A stretch of 64,000 nucleotides of DNA, from NCBI RefSeq assembly GCF_963259705.1, contig NC_081840.1:3213562-3277561 (forward strand), read 5' to 3'. The translations under genes were made by a program, and so were the position numbers. Source of the DNA: Myotis daubentonii. Taxonomy: Eukaryota; Chordata; Mammalia; Chiroptera; Vespertilionidae. Shown here in pieces: positions 53,201 to 61,981 of the stretch; the stretch's first letter is position 1, and every line of letters starts with the position of its first letter. A model generated the notes under the pieces. It searched no databases and was not told where the DNA came from. It saw nothing but the letters and a program-made list of their open reading frames with translations.

Positions 53201-56200
53201 CATGTGGGTGAAATGTGCTTGTCCACAGCGAACAAGCAGATCATTTTGACCCATTAAGATGATAAATCCAGGCGACAGCCCAGTTAGAGCAGCTCTGAGG
53301 CGCCGGCATCCACAAAGTAGGCCAGATGAAACCACCAGAGAGAGAGGCTGAGAGAGCAAACGGAAGAGGCCGTCTTTGTTAATAGAATCAAGACAGGAGC
53401 TGAAATTAACACCCGAGTGGGATTAACATGCGGACGTGGCGCTCTTAGATGTAATCCCAGGGTACTTTCTCACTCTGTCGAACCCGCCCGTTTAATAGAT
53501 TCAGGGTGTCGGCAGTTCCTTGTTTTGCTTGTTGTTTAAGGAATCAGCTCGTGAGACTACACTATGAGTAGCTGTGTCACTTAGGTCCTGACAATTTAAC
53601 CAGCCTTCACTTTAGGTTTTTGGTTTCTTTTTCTGGGATTTTTACACCCCATCAAAAACATTTTAGTGGAATCCCATGTGCAAAGTATCCAAGGAGAGTC
53701 GGTGCTTAGATGTGCGGGGAGCCCCCCCTGGAGAGTGGCAGACCCCTTGGAAATCAAATGCTCCCCCTCTACCCACCGTGTCCTATATCCCCATCCCGCA
53801 CCCCCACAACGCCCCCAGCCCCCCCCCCACCCGGCCGCACAGTGCTCCCCCCCACCCAGGGAAGTGGGAAGGGGTCACACCCCAAATTACTTCCTTCCAC
53901 AAGGGCTTAGGCTCCATCGGGCTGCTCTATGTGAGTTCCCAGGAGGGCCTTCCCTTCTGCTTTGGGTCGCCCACAGCCCCCATCCGCAGCCTTGCTGGGG
54001 CCTCCCGCTCCCTCCCCTCGCAGCTGGGCCCACAGCCTGGAGAGAGAGCACAGGCCTTGCAGCCAGGCGGCCTGGGCTGGGCTCTCAGCCCCACCCCTTC
54101 CTCCCATGATCCTGGGCACACGGGACCTCCGTTCCGTCCCTGTAGAGCAGAGGTCAGGGCAGTACCTATTTCATATGGTGAGCGTTCCATAAAGCCCATG
54201 AGTCGTGCCCATCCACATCCGCCATGACTGTCTCCATCACTGCCCTCCTACCAGGTGAGGGCACACACCTGCGGGCTCAGGGAGGGAGGGAGCGCAGGTT
54301 CTCCGCTGGGCGCAGAGGAGGTCAGGGGGCTGGAGGGAGAACGCCAGAGAACGCCATGACGGGACACACAGCCCAGTGTCGGAGGGGATGCCACCCTGGC
54401 GTTAAGTTGGAAAAAGGAGTCGCTTCCAGTCCCACTAACAGTACAGGTGGCTTCGAAAGTGCACACGTTGTGTGGATCCAAGTAACGCTGGCTCTTTGGC
54501 CCCGCAGCACTGAATGAGGAAGTCAGCCACTTTGAGAAGCGAAAGGTGTTTATTTTAGTTTCCACGGTGATGACCTGGGCCCGATCCAAACCCCTGGACC
54601 CCGTAAGTAGTCTCTCTCCTTCTTCCATGGCTTCCGTTCTCCTCCGAGGGGGCTTCGCCCCTCCTTCGGGTCCCGATCAGCTCCCAGGCTTACATCCTAG
54701 TGTTTCATTCAATCCCCTTTCCACTTTGGCCAGATCCCGTCTCAGAGCTGCAATGCGCTGTTCATCCAGGTCTGAGGTCACTGGCCTGACTGTGAACCAG
54801 TCACTGTGGCCAGGGGAATGCAGAGCTCTGATTGGTCACACCTGGGATCACATACCCACTTCTAGAGGGATGATCAGCCCCGTAAACGAGGTGGGCTGAG
54901 GGTGGAGAAGAGGTGGGAAGATGGCACCGGTGTTAGCGCCTGCGTCCCGGTGTGCCCCCTTCCTCTCCCTGAGGTTTCAGTTTGCATTTCCCTCAGGGCT
55001 CACGATTCTTTGAAGTCCAGGATTATTAAGGTCCCATTTACATACCGTGAAATTGGCCCTCTTTACTGTGGAGGCCTAATGTGAGCACATACAGTTGTGT
55101 AGCCACAACAATCAGCTACAGGACATTTCCCTCATCCCCTGAGATTCCCGACCTCACACCACACAGCTCTCAGGCCCGTGTAACTGGTACCTGTCATCGC
55201 CCACTCCAACCCGTCTCCAAGGAACAGCCTAAGTAGCCTTGTTCTGAGTTCAAACCACGTGACAGTCCTGCTGAAAGCCCTTAGGCCTTCTAACGCCCTT
55301 AGGATGAACCTGAAGTCCTCCACACGGCCCACAAGCCCCGATAACCGGGGTGTCCCCCACCTCATCTCCTCCCGGTTCCCAGCTTGGCTCCCACCCTTTG
55401 GGGCCGTCTTCCCACTTCTCACACCTGCCAACAACTGTGCTACCTCGGGCCTGCTCCCTCTGCCCCGCTGATTAATTTCATGTGCACCTCCTCGTACGCA
55501 AACACTGTGGACTGGCCCTTTAACCTAGACCAGTGGTCGGCAAACTGCGGCTCGCGAGCCACATGCGGCTCTTTGGCCCCTTGAGCGTGGCTCTTCCACA
55601 AAATACCACGTGCAGGCCCGCATGTACAGTGCGACTGAAACTTCGTGGCCCATGCGCAGAAGTCGGTATTTTGTGGAAGAGCCACGCTCACGGGGCCAAA
55701 GAGCCACATGTGGCTCGCGAGCCGCAGTTTGCCGACCACTGCCCTAGATCAACTTGATGTGAGCGAAAGGCTTCTCACCGAACATTACATTTTATTTATT
55801 TATTTTTATTTTTATTTTTTACAAAGGAGGGAGAATCGCCTTTTATTATTTTATTTTTTAATTCTTTATTGTTTAAAGTATTACAGAAGTCTCCTTGTTC
55901 CCCCATTGACCTCTCCCTGGCCGCCCCCACCCTCCAGCACTGAACACTATGTTTTAAAATCCTACTTCATGTAGGGCCTCTAAATCTGATGGGTCTGGGG
56001 AAAATCACTCTGAAAGAAATAACCTAGAAATAGAAAGAAATTCAGCCCTCGCTGGTTTGGCTGAGTGGATAGAGTGTCGGCCCTCAGACTGAAGCAGTGG
56101 TTCTCAACCTTCTGGCCCTTTAAACACAGTTCCTCATGTTGTGACCCAACCATAAAATTATTTTCGTTGCTACTTCATAACTGTAATGTTGCTACTGTGA

Positions 56201-59200
56201 TGAATCGTAATGTAAATACCTGATATGCAGGATGGTCTTAGGCGACCCCTGTGAAAGGGTCGTTCGACCGCCAAAGGGGTCGCAACCCACAGGGTGAGAA
56301 CCGCTGGACTGAAGGGTGATGGGTTTGATTCTGGTCAAGGGCACGTACCTCAGTTGCAGGCTCCATCCCAGGCCCGGTCGGGGCCGAGAAAACCAATCAG
56401 GGCAGAGGCAACCAACCGATGTGTCTCCCTCACATTGATGTTTCTCTCTGTCCGTCTCTCCCCCTCTCGTCCACTCTCTAAAAATCAATGGAAAAATATC
56501 CTCACGTGAGGATTAACAAAACAATAAATAAATGAGAAGCAGTTTTTAGAATACTTTATTTGGGCTGAAAGCAGCGGTTCTCAACCTGTGGGTCGCGACC
56601 CCTCTGGAGGTCGAATGACCCTTTCACAGGGGTCGCCTAAGACCATCCTGCATATCAGATATTTACCATACAATTCATCACAGTAGCAACATGACAGTTG
56701 TGAAGTAGCAACGAAAATAATGTTATGGTTGGGCCACAGCCTGAGGAACTGTATTTAAAGGGCCAGGAGGTTGAGAACTGCTGCTCTAACACATCGAGTT
56801 TGGCCCTGTTTTCTTCCATAGGAAGATTCTGAGGTTCCGTTTACTGAAGAGGATTATCGAAGGAGAAAGCACCATCCCAATTTCCTGGACCACATAAATG
56901 CTGAAAAAATGGTTCTCAAATTTGGAAAAAATGTAAGTCTAAAGTAGTAGAGCATTTTGGGTAAGAAAAGTTCTGGAGTGTTTACACATTTCAGGCCACA
57001 TTTTTTTTTTTTTAAAAAAGACACATGCTTTTATTGATTTCAGAGAGAGGAAGGGAGAGGGAGAGAGGGATAGAAACATCAATGATGAGAGAGAATCATG
57101 GATCAGCTGCCTCCTGCACACCCCACACTTAGGATTGAGCCTGCAACCCAGGCATGTACCCTGACCAGGAATTGAACTGTGACCTCCTGGTTCATAGGTC
57201 GTCACTCAACCACTAGCCACACCAGTTGGGCAAGAAACGTGTGTGTTTTTTTTTTGAGGCAGCGTGCCATGGGCATGGCCAGGACTGTCCCGCATGCTTT
57301 TTTGTACGTCACCTCAACTCTTTAAAACACCTGTGTTCCGTTTCCTTGTCCTTACACCCACAGATTTCTGACCTTCAGGCTCACCCCAAGATTCACTGCC
57401 CTGACCCTGGTTCTGGTCCAGCCCACTAAGGTGAAAACTTGTATCTGGTCCCCATAAAACGCAAGCTCCTACCTACCTTCCAGGGCGTCTGTGGGTCCAA
57501 AGGGTTGCTCAGCCCAGAAGAAGCAAATAGCTCCGAGTTGGAACGGGGAGGGGAGGGAGTCACATTTTCCCTTTTCCCAGAATCTCTCCTGTTTGTTCCT
57601 GACAACTCTGAAAAGCGCATACTAGCCTCATGTGACAAATAAGGAGACAGGCTTCCAGGGGGTTAAGGAACTTGCTCAAGGTCAGGTAGGCAGGGTTTCC
57701 TGAGCACCATTCTGAGCGCTGCCTGGCCTGTCTGACCTGCTCCTCACAGCAGCAGAACTGCAGACGTGCGCAATTACCCCATTTCACGGACGTGGACACT
57801 GGGTAGGCGGGTCGAGTGCTAGAGCCGTGACTCAAATCTAGATCCATCGGCCTGCGGGTTGGGTTGCTTTTGGTTTCTGACTCCAGAGCTCCGTCATTCA
57901 AGAAAGTTGATCTCCACACACCCGGCCACTGGTTGCTGGGACATACGCATAGCTGAGAAGTTCATGTAAACAGTAACAGTAGCTTATTGGCCTCCTGGTG
58001 CAGCAACATTGATCATATGTATAAATGAAATTATTTTATCTCTCTTACAGTTTATCGAAATAGATGACAGGAATGTCCTGCTGTTGAATAAGTAACCTCA
58101 CAGCGAAAATTGCAGGCTTGTCAGTGGTTGCCAGGAACAGTGCTAACTGTTTTACTTAGAGTACCTCGTGCCATCCTCATGCACCTCACATAAAATCCTC
58201 AAAATTCTGCGAACTAAGTGCTCTTATCAGCATCCTCACTGAGCTCCTGTAGGACTTAACTAGAGCCCCAAGCCCCTAGATTCCATCCACTGGGTTTTCC
58301 CCATTAGCTGAAGGCCTGCCCAAGTGGTATAGAATAATAGCTCTAAGGTGACACCTAGTGGTATTAGGGGATATGACATTAGGAACTTTGTGCCCAAGTT
58401 CAAGTTCTGTTCTACTACTAATTTTTTTTTCTTTTTTTTTTTTTTACTTTGGCAATACAAACACTGTGGGCATAAAATATTTGAAGGAAACCACATGGCA
58501 TTAAAATTTATAGCCACTTTCCTACCCACTAGGAAATCGAACGAGCAACCTTTTGCTGCATTGGATGACGCCCAACCAACAGGGCCACATCAGCCAGGAC
58601 CCATCATCCCCTTTGGAGGACACTATTTCTATCTTAAACAAAACTTCCGTAGCCTCAAGGAGGCCATGGCATGAGCCTCCCTGAAGTGCTCATTTTTAAC
58701 CGCAGAAATAATCCAGTTCAATGGGATTGATAATATCACACTTTGCTTTTTTTCCTGTGTTTTACCTCATAGGTCAAAAAATTCGCGACTTACGTAGTTG
58801 CTACCGGACTTCAGTATGGAGTGGAAGGAGGCATCTTACATTTCTTTTTCAAGGTATGACTTTTCAATGACTATGAGGATTTTAAAAATGCTACAGGAAG
58901 GTGATACCACCTGAAGATATTTCTGATTGCTTCTAGGCGTGGCTATGCCAGTCTAGTAGCAGAGAGTCCGGGGAAATAAGGGTGTCGACCATCGCCCCCT
59001 GTTTTTCTTTCCCAGCATTGGCCCTTCTAGTCACCACTCTCAGGATAATGAAGAGTGAGGCAGATCTCCTTTCATTCAAACACATGGTGCTGATGTAGGC
59101 ATTTTCTCTCCACACAGCAACACGCAGTTGACTATTAAAGACAGCTGATGGGATTATAGGTGTTTTGAAAAGTGTTTCAGCTCTGCTGTTGCACTTTATT

Positions 59201-61929
59201 TCTCTTAAATGGGATTTGACCCGTCTCATCAGAACCAATCTACCAAACCTCTCCCTGAGGCGTCCTCTGAGGACCATGACCTCAGGCAGGCAGTCCCTCG
59301 GGTGCCTCTGGCTATGGCGTGGCGTGAGCTGCAACCGTCACGTCACACACGTGTGCCTGGGGAATACGCTTTGTGCTTGTCTTCCTTGCAGTTGGCTTGG
59401 TTGGGCGAGGTCCCCGCATTGCCTGTTTTTGGAGATGGAACCAATGTAATTCCGGCAATTCACGTGCTTGATCTCGCAGGGTGAGTACTCGCCTCCCGGA
59501 GACACCACTGCCCACGACTTCACTGACGAACGTGTTGGTTTATGTGCTCGTTTGTCGAGCTCTCACCGAGGGCTAGGACCCTGTACCACTGCGTTTATTC
59601 ACAACAACGCGGTGCGGAAGGTTCTGGTGTTATCGGCACGTGCATCTGAGGAAACAGTGTCCGCCCCCTAAAAGCCCCACAGTTCCCATGACGAGTTCAG
59701 GTTCATCCTTTAAACGCCTGATCGGCGGGTGCACAACTCCGGAAAAGGAGGAACAAGGCATGTGCATTCTGGGGGCCTCATTCCTCCTGCTTTTGTCCCA
59801 GGTGAGATGTCCAGGAATCAGGTAGCCAATGCGAAAGCTGAAGCAGGTTGGTTTTGGCAACTGCAGGTAAAATTAACACATGGGTGTGTTGTCCTTTTTA
59901 AAATATATATATATATTTTATTGATTTTAGAGGGGAAGGAAGAGAGAGAGAGAAACATCAATGATGACAGAGAATCATGGATCAGCTGCCTCCTGCATGC
60001 CCGCCACTGGGGATCAAGCCCGCAACCTGGGAATGTGCCCTGACCAAGAATCGAGCCATGACCTCCTGGTCCATAGGTCGATGCTCAACTACTGAGCCAT
60101 GAGGGCCGGGCTTAACATGTTTTTCACACTTGTAGAGTTCCCCAACTCTGTGCCCCAGACAGGTCCGGAGACCCTTTCCAGCTTTGCAGACCCCGACTTG
60201 AACACGGGTCAAAAGATGGTTCACTTTGTTTGTGGTTCGTCGGGTCTACATGTTGGGTTCCATGGGCTTTATTCTGCCACCCCTCTAATCACCCCCCCCC
60301 ACCACTCCCCCATTAAGGGGACAGTTACAGCTCTTCCCTGAGGTTCTGGCTTCCAGATTCCACTCTTACTCTCATCCACTGGCCACGAGTAAATTGGTCC
60401 CCATCCCAGGTTTACTGCGGGGAAATGAAGCGTTAGGACCCCTCCCCCGCAGGGGTCTCCTCCGAGGCCCTAATCTTCAGCCGTGTTATTTTTCTAAAAG
60501 AAGCATCCCCTGAATGGTGTAAGCGTCTCCTCCATGCACACCCAGCCTGCGGCAGCCAGCCTTCACCCTGGGCTCGGAGGGCTCAGTGCGCCCTTCTGTT
60601 CTGCAGAGGTTTCACTTGATTGCGTTGTCAGGTTCTAAAGATGGGAAGGCATGTTTGACATCCTTAAAACCAGGCCTGCCAGCCTGTGTACTCCCTCTCT
60701 GGGCTTTCCTCCTCCGGTGACGGCGGCCTTCCCTGGCGCTCTGCAGGGTGATCCAGAACGTGATAGACCATGTGCCGAAGGTCCACTACTTGGTGGCTGT
60801 GGACGACTCCTTCCAGACCCTGGAGGACTTGGTCAAGGTACAGCCCTCGAGTCCCCCGCTTGACGGCGTTTCCTAAACCGTTCCGCCTCTAAGTATAGTC
60901 ACAGGATCAGGTGTGCAAACGAGCCGGGGCTCCTCATGTAGAACAGCACCCTTAAAACCCAGCTCCCCGCCTTCCAGACGGGAGCGTCCTCAGGGCAGGA
61001 GCCGGGCCTTCCCGTTCTCTTCCCCGTCCTGGCACGCAGGGGCCGGTGAAGCGCACACACAGGCGCAGGAACGCTGCCCTCCGTGCACGCCCCCTGCCGG
61101 GCAGCATTGTTTTTTATCGCACTCAGTTACGCTCGCGTTCATCAGAGGGCTCGTATATTGCAACCTGACAGGTTAACCAATAACACGTCCCCTTTTCCCT
61201 CACAGTGCATCAGTAGGAACACCGGCCCTGGGAAGATCCAGAAAGTGCTCAAAGAAAACGCTTTCCTATCCAAGGACCTAACAGTCAGTATATGCGATTC
61301 TCTGTCTCTTCCGTTTTCCCAGGTGGCAGCTGAGGGGTTTGGGGTCAGGATGCCTGGCTCCCACGCTCCTCCAGGCAGCCAGCCATCAGCCCTAAAGCAA
61401 CGCTCTCTCCACCTCCTCCTCCTCCCCCTCCTCCCCCTCCTCCTCCCCCTCCTCCCCTCCCCTCTCCTCTACTCTCCCCTCCCCTCCTCCCCTCTCCCCT
61501 CCCCTCCTCCCCTCTCCTCTCCTCTCTCTCCTCTCCCCTGTGAGCCTGTTTTCTGTCCTGAACTCTCCGAGACCATGGCCAGAAAATGTACTTAAATGCC
61601 GTTCGCTGGACAGTGGTGTTCAGACGCCGGGTGTCATCCTCTCCGGCCTCTTCCTAAACTTCCCGGGAGGCGGAGATTCTGCTTCCACCCCCACGGAGAA
61701 CAATGCAGCCTTCGCCACTCAGTGTGCTCTTCGGCTGCAGTGTTAGGGTGTAATTTTTTAGGAATGAATGGACCAAAACACTGTCTTTGAGGGTGTTTCT
61801 GAAAGCGCTGGCATCCCTGGGGGCGCAGAGGTGGGTGGGAGGCCGGGCGCCCAAGGGGCCATTTCCCTCTGCTTTTGTTTTCGGGGATTTTTTAAAAATG
61901 TAGTTTTATTGACCTCAGAGGGGAAGGGG

Positions 61930-61981
<52 letters not shown>

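Larger units (their letters stand above)
49060..54507 (+). other. AK7 intron 3
   Basis: Six SINEs, a Charlie fossil and a Helitron. 51880-52470 and 53090-54507 show nothing recognised; the latter is GC-rich from about 53,700. Confidence 0.85.
54603..56821 (+). other. AK7 intron 4
   Basis: An L2 piece, the palindromic hAT MITE, a SINE split by a SPIN-like element, and a second SPIN-like element. 54603-55220 shows nothing. Confidence 0.85.
56933..58772 (+). other. AK7 intron 5
   Basis: A reverse SINE, ancient repeats, a cryptic acceptor near 58050 and a degenerate SINE. Confidence 0.85.
58854..60746 (+). other. AK7 introns 6 and 7 (around exon 7)
   Basis: Intron 6 (58854-59391) has no recognised feature. 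Intron 7 (59481-60746) holds one reverse SINE; the rest is unique. Confidence 0.85.

Noticed and set aside
53666..54227. Open frames of 147 and 183 codons in AK7 intron 3
   Set aside because: GC-rich, proline-rich, overlapping frames on both strands; no domain and no splice context.
61083..61595. 170-codon open frame covering AK7 exon 9
   Set aside because: It reads a different frame and owes its length to the polypyrimidine tract.
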